Shown: positions 22,694 to 35,700 of the stretch, one piece after another
Position numbering within the stretch: position 1 is the first letter of the stretch
How the letters are laid out: each line of letters starts with the position of its first letter
NCBI GenBank assembly: GCA_025504975.1
Contig: JANUWI010000002.1
Location: forward strand, 1,116,001-1,180,000
Length of the DNA stretch: 64,000 bases
Source of the DNA: Plenodomus lindquistii
Taxonomy: Eukaryota > Ascomycota > Dothideomycetes > Pleosporales > Leptosphaeriaceae
Direction of reading: 5' to 3'
Position numbers and translations under genes: made by a program
Notes under the pieces: model-generated
What the model was told of the DNA's origin: nothing
Databases searched by the model: none
What the model saw: only the letters and a program-made list of their open reading frames with translations

Positions 22694-24869
22694 ATGAATC
22701 ACGGCTACCCTCCCCGCGGCATGGGCGGTCCCCAGAGCGGGCCCAGCCAGCGCCTGAACGACCTGCTTGACAGCATCAGGACCGAGTTTGAGACCGAGTC
22801 CCAGCGTAGCGTCGACTATGAAGGGCAGAGTGAGTTATATCCAGTCGCGTTTGTGGCGCGCAGCGACGACCCACGTGGGACGAGTGCAGCAAACACGGCA
22901 AACGGCTAGCGCGCAACCAGACGAACACCGCTGACCATGCCCTCCAACAGTCACCCGCCATATCCAAGAGATCGAATTGATCCGCGGCAAGGTCTATTCC
23001 CTTGAGCAGCAGCACAATCAGATGAAAGCAAAGTGAGTCCCATTGCGTCCTCGTGCCTCAGCGTTTAGCTGACAGCATTGGCAGGTACGAAGATAGGATC
23101 GCCCAGCTGGAGCGTGAAGTCGAGGCTCGTGGCGGCCCCAGCCAGAACTCGCAGCATCATGGACCTTCGCAGCCCCAGCCCCCCCAGATCGGCCACGGGC
23201 CTAGCAATCTATTCGGCGGCATCATGGCTGGTAGCGCTGCCCAAGGCGGCCCAGGGTTGGCGCCCCCTCCCCAGGAGCCTCAGCAGCCGCAAGGCATGCC
23301 ACCACATCTTGGGCCCCAAGGTCCGCCAGGCCTTAACCCTGCCCCCGGGCCTCCACAGCACTTCGGCGGCTACCAGCCTGGGCCACCCGTGAATGGTAAA
23401 CACCATTACTATCAAGCCAGATCCGCTCTTAGCTGACTTCCTATAGGATATGGACAGCCTCCGCAGCCCACCGCCTCACCAGGTGCTAAGCGCCCTGGTG
23501 GCCCTGGACGTGGGCCTCCAGCACCAGCGACTCCCCAGCAGAATAACCCAGGCCCTTACCCTGGATCGCCGGCCATGCCTCGACCGACCCCGCCACCCCA
23601 CCACCAACACGGAGCCCCCATGGTCCCTAACAACATTCCCCTCAGCCAGAGTAATGTTCTGGCTGACCTGGACATTGAGCAATTGCCAGACAACCTCAAG
23701 AAAGAAGGCAATGATTGGTTCGCCGTCTTCAACCCGCGCTCCAGGCGTGTGTTGGACGTTGACCTCATTCACAACCTACCCCATCAGAGCGTCGTGTGCT
23801 GTGTGCGCTTCAGTTTGGACGGCAGATATGTTGCAACAGGCTGCAACCGCTCCGCCCAGATTTTCGAAGTGGAGAGCGGTAATCCAGTCGCTCATCTCCA
23901 AGATGGCAGCTTGCCCGAAGACGGCGACTTGTACATCAGAAGCGTTTGCTTCAGTCCCAATGGCTCGTACCTCGCGACCGGTGCTGAAGACAAAGTCATC
24001 AGGGTCTGGGACATTAACTCTCGTACAATCAAACACCAATTCACCGGACACGAGCAGGACATTTACTCGTTGGATTTTGCCAGGAACGGCAAGCTCATTG
24101 CGTCGGGTAGTGGCGATCGCACAGTTCGTCTGTGGGATCTCGAGTCCAACACACAGGTCTCCAACTTCGCCATCGAGGATGGTGTTACTACCGTTGCCAT
24201 CTCCCCGGACAATCTCTACGTCGCAGCGGGATCATTGGACAAGAGTGTTCGCGTCTGGGATATTCAGACTGGCCAGCTGGTCGTACGTCTCGAGGGCGAG
24301 CACGGCCACAAGGACAGTGTTTACTCGGTGGCATTCGCACCTTCTGGCAACCGCCTAGTCAGTGGCAGTTTGGACAAGACCATCAAGATGTGGGAGTTGT
24401 CCACCTCGAGAAGCTTTGCTCCAGGACATCCTCCCAGCGGCAAGTGCATTCGTACCTTCGAAGGCCACAAGGTATGTTCAGTCACTTTCCGTTCTAGCAT
24501 ACACCAACTAACTCGAACGTAGGACTTTGTGCTTAGTGTCGCTCTTACTCCTCACGGCGACTGGGTCCTCAGTGGATCGAAGGATCGTGGTGTTCAGTTC
24601 TGGGACCCCCACACTGGTGTTGCCCAACTCATGTTGCAAGGGCACAAGAACTCCGGTAAGTTTTTCCGCCACTTTGCCAAATGCTCGCGTGGCTGTCTGC
24701 TAACTATGTCCAGTTATTTCTGTAGCTCCCAGCCCAAGTGGCGGCGTCTTCGCCACGGGAAGTGGCGACATGCGCGCACGTATCTGGCGGTAAGTCCTCT
24801 GTGTCCCCTTTTCCATTGAAGATTCCGACACTAACACCACTTAGATTCGACAGGTATCCCGGACCTTAG
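22694..24869 (+). CDS. TUP1: Transcriptional co-repressor TUP1 (RcoA)
   Basis: The WD40 subunit of the Tup1-Ssn6(Cyc8) general repressor, nuclear. Seven exons: 22694-22829, 22951-23032, 23085-23395, 23447-24471, 24523-24655, 24714-24789 and 24845-24869, 595 residues. Residues ~12-75 are the N-terminal tetramerisation helix (QRLNDLLDSIRTEFE ... QQHNQMKAKYEDRIAQLE). Residues ~90-240 are Pro/Gln/Gly-rich. The link WFAVFNPRSRRVLDVDLIHN precedes seven WD40 blades ending in WD or similar (IRVWDI, VRLWDL, VRVWDI, IKMWEL, VQFWDP, ARIWRF). The last coding exon is only 25 nt and encodes the conserved C-terminal FDRYPGP. The ATG at 22694 gives the usual M-N-H/Y-type start. RcoA/Tup1 controls development, carbon repression and virulence in fungi. 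Confidence 0.96.
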
Positions 24870-27800
24870 TGTGCTCCGCCTTCTGTCTCTGGCATTCCCG
24901 TAAAACTATGGGCTACGTTAACTTCTATTTCCGGGCCGTGGGGAGTGTAGTAGCATCACGACAGCTAGTCTTCTACCGCAACCGGTCACAGGCTAGAAAA
25001 AGCTCTTAATCTTTTGACTTAGGGAATTGGATGCTATTTGCCTGTACCTCTGCTGGTTGCTGTTTGTCGTAGATTAGTACTTGCTGATGAACATGTGTAC
25101 GTGAATGGGAGGCCAGGGGGAGCCATGGTATCCAGGTCATTGTTATTGTTATTGCTATTCTTCAGGCGGTAGTTAGAGTTGCTCCTGTTTTGTGATTCCC
25201 AATAATCGTAACATGTTTACTTAATAATTTTCTTGTACTTGATGTTCATGTGATGACGCAACGGATGTGCTCTCGTGTTCAGTTGTTCGGTGTCTTTGCG
25301 CATTCAGGTCGAAAGGCGCATGGTATGAGACTACGTGCTATTCGTCATCCGAAGCGAGCAACTTCACATATACCACGAGATAATCATGATTCGTGAAAGC
25401 AGTGGGAGTATGTGAATCTATAATGGAAGCCCGTCTCAATTGCGAGTAAGGGAGACTGTGTACAAATCTCCTCGTGCGTTGCGAGTACCCCATTGCGCAA
25501 CAGTACTAAATCATGAAGCTATTTCGCTGTGAACAAGTATGAGACTTGCTAAGATCAGATTGTGTCGACATCACAAGATTCCTGTATATAACGAGAATAC
25601 GTCCTATGGAAGGAGCTCGCCGGTAAATCGCAGTCACTTGATCTCGAGACAGTAAAATCGAAATCTAATCATTGCCACAGGAGATTGAGTTCGTTTTTTT
25701 CCCCAATCACGCTTCGCAACCACAAATCTATGATTGGATTGCGGACCTGTTGTCTCGAGCCCAAGGAAATGCCCACGTGTAAGACAGAAACATCTAGTAA
25801 CTACCGAACAAGGTCGCTACCGAAACAACATACCATACCATACCACACCACATCAGCCTTCGACGAACCCGACACGCGTAGTCCCACATATTCGTCTCCA
25901 CGTTTTTGGACTCGCAGACTCAATACTGCGTCCAGTCCATTCCTCCCCCGCACAAGCACGCGATCACTTGACAATTCGAGAATGCAGTGTGATTCGAACC
26001 CCCACTCCTCAATTCTCGTCAGGCTCACGCAGTATGCCTGCCATTTCGCTTGGGGCAGGGCAGAAAAACATCTCGCTTGTCTCGTCTCGTCTCGTCTCGT
26101 CTCATGGCGCCATCTCCGTAGAGTTTGCTGGTTATCGTTGTAGTAGTACATATGTTGTCATATTGACGGTACTATATGGTGGAAGTACTATTATCGACAT
26201 GCGAGCGTGGCAATGACATAAAACTCGAAAAAGTAGATATTGCCGATAGTCCCCCCCCCCTTGGTCACGACGTCTCGCGTATGCTTGGGGTGTATGCAAG
26301 TCTTCTTCGTTGCATTGCAGAGACGGTGACGAGGGGGAGGCGAGAGCTGGAGCGTCACATGAGTGATTGTCGCTGTGGTGTTTAGGGGAGACCCCACTTA
26401 TAGGAAGTTGGATACGTATGGATGTCGAATCGCTTAGATTGAGAGTCGTGATGTTGGTGCTTTAGCGAGTGTTGACGCTTCGTGAGGGGTTGAGGTGATA
26501 GTTATTGGAGATGTAGGCGAGAGAAGAGTGGGACGGGATGGAGTAAGCGAGAGTATAGTGGGAGACGGAGGAGCGTGGAGATGACTGCATGGAACTACGG
26601 TAACTCTATTTTGGCTTGGGCTCGTGTTGTTTCGTGGGTTGGGCGAGCACTGCCGAAGCTCGAGGGGCATCGGTTGCATGTTGGTAATGAGGTCATGCGA
26701 ATGTGGAGCCGCAATATCGCTACAACCACTGCATACGACAAGGTACATTCGCCTTTGGAGGTCTCAATGATTATGTGGTTAATTCCCGTTGATGATTGAG
26801 CGTAGTTTCAGCAGTGTTCGTAGTCCTGGCCAGCTGGGCTAGGCTACGGTACCACAGTATATATGAATGTCTTGAGTCTATTGAACACTGCTCGAGGGTA
26901 CTGCATAACGCAATGTACCCACATTGCACGTTGCAGGCAGTTCAATGCGCTATGATGCCAGTCTTGATTAACCTCGATGAAGAAGTTGCAGTGCCGATGG
27001 ACAAACCTTGACCAAGCAGAGCACAGCGCTCGCTCATCTCCGATTTGCGATCATAGGCTCGCTTCTCATCAGCGAGCCTCACTATCGTCCTTCCACGTGC
27101 AAACGTACATCTCCCCACGCTCATGACACTCGTGTTCTCGCCAAGGCCGACATCGCTGAACGCAGCACCATGCATACAAACCCTCTAATTGGAGGTTCAG
27201 TGGAGCATGCCACAGCGAGCAAGGTGCCCTGGCTCCCAGAAGTCCAGACAAACCCGACAGGAGGTAAGTGACGTATGCGGTGTGCCCATCGAAGTAGGTA
27301 CTTGCTGCAGACACATGCAGTACCTGGATCCAGGGCTAAGCGCCCTGGCTCCCACCATCTCCATGTCTTCCAAAGGACCCAAGGACTCCAGTCATTTGCG
27401 TCATGCAACCGCCGTGCAACTGGGCATATGTTTGCTAAGATGGGTTAGGCCTGCATGCAGGGCAGACAGAGAGGCGTGTCGGACCTGCAGCAACATGTGA
27501 GGCGTTCTCGTTGTAGCGTGACGATACATTGACCGAACATGATGGTGGCGGCGTGAGAGCCGAGGAAAAGCGGTAGCGTCCAGGTACCCTGCATACTCGG
27601 GACGAAGGAGCGAACGTTTAGCCGTCGCACGACACTCTTCTTCTCGAACAAACGTCGTGTACGGAGAAGCAAGTTCTGTCCACGCGACCTTTGGATTGTG
27701 CAAGGTTTGGAGGCCCAAGGTCCAGGGGCAATGCACCTTCAACGCCCAACCAGTGCGAAGAAGGAGCCTCGTTGCAGCATGCTGTGCTATTGTCTCTGTC

Positions 27801-30800
27801 CACGATAGGCTCAGATCCTGCATGTTAGCGAGATGTGATATCGTCAGCCCAAAGTATTGGTCGAGATGGTCACGCAACGGCACTCCGATACAGGGAACTG
27901 CGTGACCCGACGAATCGGCCACCCAAGGTATTCGTGCGACGAGGGACGTACCTGCAATGCTCGAAGGAAAAGCCGCTTGTATGTATCCCACAAGGTGGAT
28001 CTGACGCTTGGATAGAGAGTTTCGAGAGACTCAGTGGTCTTCTAGCGCTGTGATACAAGACATCCAATTCTGCGTTAAACCCAGGCTCTTATGTAACGTA
28101 TGACTAGCTCATGCGAAATGAAGGAAGACATCTATTTGCTATCCATGTTATGTGGGCTTGTTAGTATTTCTGTGATCATCATACGGTTGATGACAGGTGA
28201 CGATGTGTACGTACTATGGATCGGCATGCGTCAAGGCAATGTGGACGGACCCGCTGTAGCTTCTCGCAATTCTGCAGACGCATCTCAATCCAGAAGTGTA
28301 GCCTGTTGAAATTAGCGAGATGGCAGACTTTGTGGTACCACGATGGGCCCTGGACCGCACGTTCACAGCGCGTGGCTAGTCGCCCAGATCAGGCATTCGA
28401 GACAGTGCTTACGTATCGTACATGCAATGCTCCTACCCGGCGAAAATCCTGAGCATAGATGGGCACACTGGATCAGGGGTACATTTTGGATCGAAATGTA
28501 GTGTTGTATAGGTAATGTCTCCACTTTCCCACCTCTTAGATTACCAGTGCTTGCGTTGAGACAGTCTCCCTTGTGGAAAGAGTGATGCTGTTGACGTCGT
28601 AGGATTGCGTTGTACAAGATTGGCGACAAATTGTCCACTGGCAAGTCGCCGTTCATTCTTCATTGAGAATACACAACCTTCCAGAGTAATCACCGGCCAT
28701 CCACTTTGGGGCGAGGACCCAGAGTGAATGTGGCGTGCACATGACCACTCCGTCAACGCTGCCCATGGTGAGCCGTGTGGGCTGCCGAGCTCTTTTCCCC
28801 CATCGAATTCGAGAGCCGGATGTACGACTTGTGGGTCATGGACCGTGTCATTTGCCAGGAGACGTATAGTGGAAGGCCTTTTTGACGTCTGCCAATAAAG
28901 TCGATGTCACTCTGAATGACTCGAAATTTCGCTTCAATTCACAAGCCGCGGGCGAAGCAGGGAGAAATACCGACAGGCTGGTCAGCCAGTGCTCGGGAAA
29001 TATGCGGACCGAAGAAAGCTAGTGGTTGAGGCTTGAGCTCAGGCGGCTCGTGGCCAGCTGAAGCCTCCAGTGAGTGTGGCGAGAGTCTTGGGGCTGCGTT
29101 TCGGTCCGGGTGGCATTGGCAAGCGTAACAGGCACCTTGCGCTGGCGGGCCGTCGCACCTGAAACATTCAAGAACGACAGCATAGAGTTTGTTCATTGAA
29201 ACGATCATCATAATACCTTGCAGGAGTACCACACGGCCAGAGGAGTTTGTTCGTCAGAAACTGTCGTCGAGGGTCAGGTGCCTAGACGACCAAGATGCTA
29301 GCAGTGACATTCGCCACGGCAGCCCCTTCGATACGTGTAAGCAATGAAACAGGGACCTCCAAGCAACATGAGCATCTCTATGACCACTTATATCGGCCAG
29401 TACAGCCACACGTTGCCTCCGTTGCTTAGACATCCGACCTTGAATAATGCCTTTCATCCAGTACATGTAACACTCCAGCATCTAAATGATAAGCATATCC
29501 TGAACCCCTGCCACACATCCCACGGCGGATTTGACCAACTTGCACTTGAATCTCACCCAGACACCACGCTTACGCGCGTAACCGCAAGACAGTCTTACCC
29601 AAATTGATGAAGGTTTCCAACGAAGGATTCTCTACCCGGCGTCTCCAAATGTCAAGATTGTTGGCGAGTAGACGTCATACCCACTGCAAGTCTGGACCTT
29701 CTGATCGACAGCTAGTATTGTGCCGATCATACCCACTCACTGTAAATCATCGCACGGCTCAATGAGAAAGCGCGAAGGGCGAAAGGTGTGCCAAAGGGAA
29801 TATCTCGCAACCCACAACAGTCTGATGATATGTGAGAAAATTGAGTCGTTACGTTGCGCATAATGTCCTCGAGAGCATTCGGACATCGTCAGAGGGTGTG
29901 GACATGATCCAACTCTCGGAGACCGGCGCATACCTATACAGAATAATATCATTGGCTGCCTAAAGATGCATTTTCCAGCTCAAAGTCGCTACGTGCATAC
30001 AATTACGTTGGGGAACTCAGTCAAGAATCTAGTCGCGGGGGAGTACGCGGGATGTACATTTGTCCTTGCTCGAATACCGGACCAATCGCATATCCGCGGA
30101 GAAATAATTCATTAGAAGATGTCAGTGAGGGGAGCGGTATCAAGAGGATTACCAAATTATTGCAGACTCAATCTGATATGCCGTGAGTCGATCAGATATG
30201 CAATAGTGCAAGCGCGATTGCCAAATTGAAGCGCAATACATACGTAGAGGGAAATATCGCTGCGTACCGCGCGAACTGCGCGGAAAAGGAGCCGACAGTC
30301 GGTCCGTCGACAGTCCAGGTGAGGCGAGCGGTCATAGCCACTCCTCACAGCGACATCCGCGACATCCTGTCAGGCAGCCGCCCAGGCACAGACTGGTGGT
30401 TCAGGTCCAGCACAATAATGACTTTGCTGCAAACGAATGACGTTGACAGTGCGAAATAGCGTAATCTGTAGATCTGCGGCCACCCGTAAGTCTCGGATAT
30501 CGACTTATCGAGATCTTATCAAGCCAAAGGTGCGATCCGATGCAGAGTGGTGTGCTGTGAGCGAGTGAGGAGGCGCGCTCGAGGCACGCTAATTTCATAC
30601 TGCAGCTTTTTCTCATGCGTGACTGCTTGCGCGCGCCTCACGAGCCGAACACCGAGTTAGCGGTGAACCATTACGCCAGTAGAGAAGGTCGTCAAGCACA
30701 CCATGATATGCAGGAGTCATACGTGGACGTTGATGTAGATGTTGTATTTTAACGTTGGTCGTCAAGTCATACAGTTACTGTTACATGGTAATGGGTCGCT

Positions 30801-31125
30801 ACGCAACAAGCCGCGCGTACAGAATAAGACGATCGATCCCGGGTGGCAGCCTACCAACCTCCAATACATATCGAGTGAATAAAGAGAGGTTGTACAAGAC
30901 TTTGTTTGCTGAATGAGAGAATTATGTGACCCCAAACACACACAATAACGCCAATGCCAGACAATGAAGTCTGTAAGAAAAAGCTGTACCGTTTGCTGCA
31001 CTAGCTTGGGTACTGCGTAACACCCCCATACCTGCCCACCGTAACGCTTGCGCGTGTGTACCGTATATATTCCCTACTCCTGTCGTCTATAGCTAACGGA
31101 TGAATGTGCAAGGCTCAAAGTAGGC
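24870..31125. other. Long non-coding stretch between TUP1 and the AZF1-like gene (6.3 kb)
   Basis: Both flanking genes end here (convergent 3' ends), so this is not a promoter of either. Base composition is ordinary and no open frame has a recognisable domain or convincing splice structure; the longest is an ATG-less minus frame at 27401-27991. Simple repeats occur: four CTCGT units ending at 26100 and a run of ten C at 26251-26260. It may hold non-coding transcripts or decayed repeats, but I cannot show either. Confidence 0.5.
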
Positions 31126-32711
31126 TCAATAAAATTTACGCTCTGGGAAGACCATATCGTCGTAACCACTGCCTTGAGGTTGTTGGTGGTGGTATGTAGT
31201 ATGCATCGGAGCGTTGAAGTCGTAACCGTTGTCGATCCTGCGCATAGCGTCTGTCGACATCGAGGAGCTTCGGCTGCTACGGTCACTCCCACTGTGCTGG
31301 AGGGACCCGCTGTAGCTTTGAGACATGGAGGTTATCGGCAAGGTAGCGTATGATGAGGGGTTGGAGGTTGCCATCGAGGAGACCGTCGAGATTCGTCGAT
31401 CTTTCCCACGGCCCTTGATGCCTTTGTTGGAGTTCTTGTAGAGCGATGCAAAGTACTCCCAGAGCTCCTTGTCCTCTTGCGACACGTAGTCGCCTGTAGT
31501 GATGGTGGCAAACTTCTGGGTCAAGTACCTGAGTGTCGTGGCATGGAACTTGTTCTGATGTGACTACGCTCTGTTAGCAAAGAAATATAGTGAGAGCTCT
31601 AATCACTCACCTTCAAGTTTCCGAGCTGAGTAAATTGTTTGCCACAGTCATCGAGCCTGCAGGTAAACGGCTTGATCTGCTGATGTACAATCTTGTGTGC
31701 ACGAACGTTGCCCCTCTGGGCAAAGGTCTTGCCACAGATGTCACAACTATATGGTCGCTCGCCGGTGTGCCGCCTCTCATGAGTCTGTGCCCATTAGTAC
31801 CATGACAGAGGACAGTGCTCGCAGAGCTTACCTTGAGGTTACCTAGCTGCGAGAATGATTGTCCACACCCAGGCGCTTTGCAGTTCTAGGGAATGTCAGC
31901 CAAGATCTGCAAGTGTCAACAAGAGGCCACTTACGAATGGTTTCGCGCCAGTGTGTGCCCGGATGTGTATGTCAAGATGAGTCTTCTGAAAGAAGCTCTT
32001 GCTACAGTTGGGTATGTTGCATTGGTACTTCTTGCGTGGCTTTTGGCTGATCTTGACTTCTTCTTCTTGCTACAGCATGTAAGTTAAGAGATACACGAAA
32101 GGTTTATACAACCGTACCTTTGGCGCGTGCGCTTGCGATGTTGTCGACTCTTTGGCCTGAATGGCCCTCATGAGCGTGTCCACATCGGTAGCAAAGTTGA
32201 TGCTGCTGCCATCTGTATGTTCAGAAACCGAACGCCTGAACTCTGTTGCGTAAGAGTGATCATTGAACATGGTCGCTGATGGTATAGGCGATGTGCTCTC
32301 AGACTTGACCATCGGGGTGCGATCCATCAAAAACGAGGCATGTACATCCCGTGCCGTTGGGTGTGACTGTACATCCGGAACTGTGTCATAGGAAACGGCA
32401 TGCGCAATATTGGGCGAGTAGTATGAAGTTTGCTGCATGTTGTATGGGTTGGTTGAGGCCGGGTCGAAGGCGAACGCTCCCGATTGATACGGGACCGAAG
32501 TCGTTAGGCCACTGGCGGAGAAAATAGGCATACTCATGTCCATGTGTGTCGTGGTTGGCTGATAACTCCTGGATACTGAAGGGGCTGCCATCGTTCTGGG
32601 CACATCGTACGGGGGCATCATACTGGCCAAATGTACATTTGGGATGTGAAGGGCAGGTTCTCTTCGTTCATGCCAAAAGCCGACGTGATGAGGAGCAACA
32701 ACGGCAGCCAT
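31126..32711 (-). CDS. AZF1-like C2H2 zinc-finger transcription factor
   Basis: A nuclear DNA-binding regulator. Five exons: 32118-32711, 31935-32069, 31832-31885, 31611-31784 and 31126-31563; introns of 48, 49, 47 and 47 nt, all in phase 0; 464 residues. Residues 1-198 are a Ser/Thr/Met/Pro-rich, probably activating region. Four C2H2 fingers occupy about residues 213-326: CxxxxC, CxxxxC, CxxC and CxxxxC types with linkers HTGAKPF and HTGERPY. The third and fourth read CDICGKTFAQRGNVRAHK and CGKQFTQLGNLKSHQNKFH, which closely resembles yeast Azf1 and its filamentous relatives. The C-terminal 130 residues are Ser-rich and end MVFPERKFY. The start is the first ATG in frame (32711); an upstream in-frame region lacks another ATG. 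Yeast Azf1 acts in carbon-source-dependent and wall gene control; the role here is unknown. Confidence 0.88.
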
Positions 32712-35700
32712 GGCAGATAAAGGAGCTGACGCCACGGGGTGGGCAGTGGGGTGTAAAGGCTATGTGCTTAGCGACCGAGCGGATGTAAGGCTTGTGGTGG
32801 ATAGCGAGCGGCCCAGGCCGAAGGCTGACAATGATAGGGTCTGTAAGGACTGTGTACAGACGATGTACTAGTGGGACAAGAAGGCTCAAACGGCGTGGGA
32901 GCTATGCGATCATGGGATGTCGATATGCTTGGTCGAGACTATCTGTGGTTGGGGGAGCATATGGGGGTATACATATGGCCGGGCAGCTCTCCCAATGTTT
33001 CCAGCGCCCACAGATGGCAAGGGTAACGATTGTCGTGGAGCAAGTCAAAGGGCTTAGTGCCAGTGAGGGATTCAGAATCGACGCCAATACACATGCAGCA
33101 GAGTACTCTAAACATGGCTATGGACATGGACATGGACAAGGTAGTTCGTCCCACCTGCGGCCAGCCAAGATGCGTGTCTGCCACAGATGCTGCTCGGCTT
33201 AGAAGATTCAGTGACGCCCACACAGGCCTCGAAACTACAGGGGGGAGAGAACCTGCAGAGTGGCAGAGATGGGGGGCGCTGGGGCATGCGGCACGACAGG
33301 GATGCCCATGTGTGCTCGCAGACGTAGCCCGAACGGAACCGGGGTTATGGCACCAGTGTGAACAGACGCAGTGGCTGCACTGCCTAGTCTCAGGTTGCGG
33401 CGTGTGGGGGTCTTCCAATGAGACAAACGCCCATGTCACATCTCATTGGCGGCCGTGATGACCTATGAGGCTCGCCAGTCAGTTGCATCCAGCTCTCTGC
33501 GATCATGGATACATTTGCAGGTGCTGTGATTTGAATAACATGGGCAAAGACTCAGCTGTCAACAAGTCCGCTGCAAGTACTGGCGGACTAGATGAGCCGG
33601 CCTCCCGGGTTCGAATGTCCCCTTTGAGAGGTGGCTGTCCATTCAGGGCGCGCTACGACCCCGGTGAGGATCTCAGGCCGGTGGCCTTGGCTGGGCTTCC
33701 GTTGCAATTTCATAGTGCATATCGTGCTCCTTGTACGAGCAAAGTGACAGTGGTCAGGTCGGGACCCTCACACGTGGGCGTAAGAAGGCGCCATTGAGGC
33801 ACATAGCGACGGCGGTCGTTGCGAACAACCGCTTGCTTCCGAGCCCGAGGCTGCGAGAAGCTGAGCTTCGCCAATCCCTAGCTCTTTGGGGTAAGTCGAC
33901 GCGCCTCATAATTTGGACGGCCCATGGAGTACCTCAGCCATGATTGCGCCTTATGTAATGAGACGGGCAGTGCCCAACGACAGAGACGGTTAGGCTGTAT
34001 AGTCACCCCAGGCTGTCAACTGTTCAAGCAGAGGCTAGAAAGCATCCCTTGGTTTGCAGTCTGGAGGACGGAGGGGTTGTGAGTCTGACTCGGTTCGTTT
34101 CCCCATCCTGACGCCACCTCGGCGATAATCGTCTCCCACCATCCGAAGTCAACCAGCCAGTGGCTGAGTGGGCGACGATGACGGCGAGCGATGCCAAACG
34201 AGAAGTTCAAGAGCGGGCGCCTCGCTGTCAAGATCTGGACATGGCTTGTGGCGGCCCGATCATGGGTCTGGTGGTGTTTGTGGGCAGTCAAGAATTGAAA
34301 ATACGATGACATTACGCAGCTATCCGTCCACCCCACTGAAGCGGATCTTAGCGCCAGTCCCAGCCCCTCGGGAACTTGGCGTTGACACACTCCACCACCA
34401 CAGGTACTTGTCTTCTCCGCCTTCGCTTTCTAGATTACCACATCTAGAAAACCATGCAGCAACGACAAATGCCCCGGTCCCTGCCTAGTAGACTCCTTGC
34501 AAGCAATCGAAGGTCTGGTGGACCGCCACGATGGGGCCCACGCATCATCATGTGGGCGTTATCGTCGCCGACCTTTTGCTGCACCTGTATACAAGGCGCA
34601 TCCTCCCTGGACCCGCCTCCGCCCCCGTCTAGTCAACTCAGTGCTAACGCCGTCCCAGTACTGTGGCCATAGGCAGCCTTGAACGGAAGTGGCACACCAT
34701 GTTTTACAATAGTTCGACTCGCCGCGGACTACTCTTCTTCTGTTTTGCCAACTCTGGAATACTTGCCGCATGTGTCTCTCCGTCATTACCGTTCTAATAT
34801 GTGAATTTGTCAACTCCTCTGTCCCTTTGAAGCAGCTCGCTTTGTTTGCCGACGAGACCACGCACATCATATTGGATCCGACCAAAAAGGCCTCAAATCA
34901 TGGGGCCGTCACCGAGCAGGATAGAGGACATACTCCCACTGGTTAGTTTTTTGCTTGCACCATCCCTGAATGCTTTCCTGGATGTATACAGCCCAGGGTT
35001 CTGTCCTCTGGCTATTGAATTCCCGTTGATTGTAATGGTCAAGTGTCACGCTTTCATCATCCTTTTCCACCACACACCTCAGTACAAACCTGGCATTGGT
35101 GGCGAGCACAATCCTGGCAATTTCTACTTCGCTTTCGTGTTCGGCCTCATGCTCGCAGCGAGTGAAGCGAGGGCCTACTGCAGGCTGCCAGAACCGCGAG
35201 AGGATCCAGCTCCACGTATTGGCGGGTGTCAGCTGCTAGATCTAAGACAGGTATGGGCATGACGCATGTGGGCGAGGGGTCTTTGATCGTTGGGAAATCC
35301 GTCTTCCTCTCCAAATCGGTGGACCTGCAGTAGCCTCAAACGTGCCGCAGGAACCATATCGTTGGTTTATCTGGATCTCGCTATGCCATCTCCAAATGGC
35401 AGAACATGGGGACTGAGCTCATGCATCGGAGAACTAATCCAGCAGCAGCGCTGCACTTTGTCGAATCTCGTTGACCACGCTCGTGTTCGGTTGGCGTTGG
35501 GCATTCACAAAACGGGTGAAACCGCTTTGCGCAGCCCGCAACGCACGCTCTAAAAACGCGTACCAGAATTCTGATATCCTACCGCCAATGTCCCTTTTCC
35601 TTTCCCGTCTCGTATTCGCAGCCAGCCAATCGTCATGGCAAAGACCCCTTTGGACTGAACCCCATGTTGATGCGCACGGCAGCGGCACGCGGAAGCTGCG

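Noticed and set aside
25977..26018. tRNA-like B box (GTTCGAATC, minus strand) inside a 7-bp inverted repeat CGAGAAT/ATTCTCG
   Set aside because: The T-stem does not pair (GGGGG against CACAC), and no A box or acceptor stem at the right distance is present.
26080..26260. (CTCGT)n and C10 simple repeats as a functional element
   Set aside because: Short, ordinary microsatellites with no neighbouring gene start.
27401..27991. 196-codon minus-strand open frame in the TUP1/AZF1-like spacer
   Set aside because: It starts with a non-ATG codon, has no recognisable domain and no supporting splice or promoter signals.
34846..35262. 138-codon plus-strand open frame with a hydrophobic stretch
   Set aside because: No family resemblance, isolated in a gene-free stretch; chance frame more likely.
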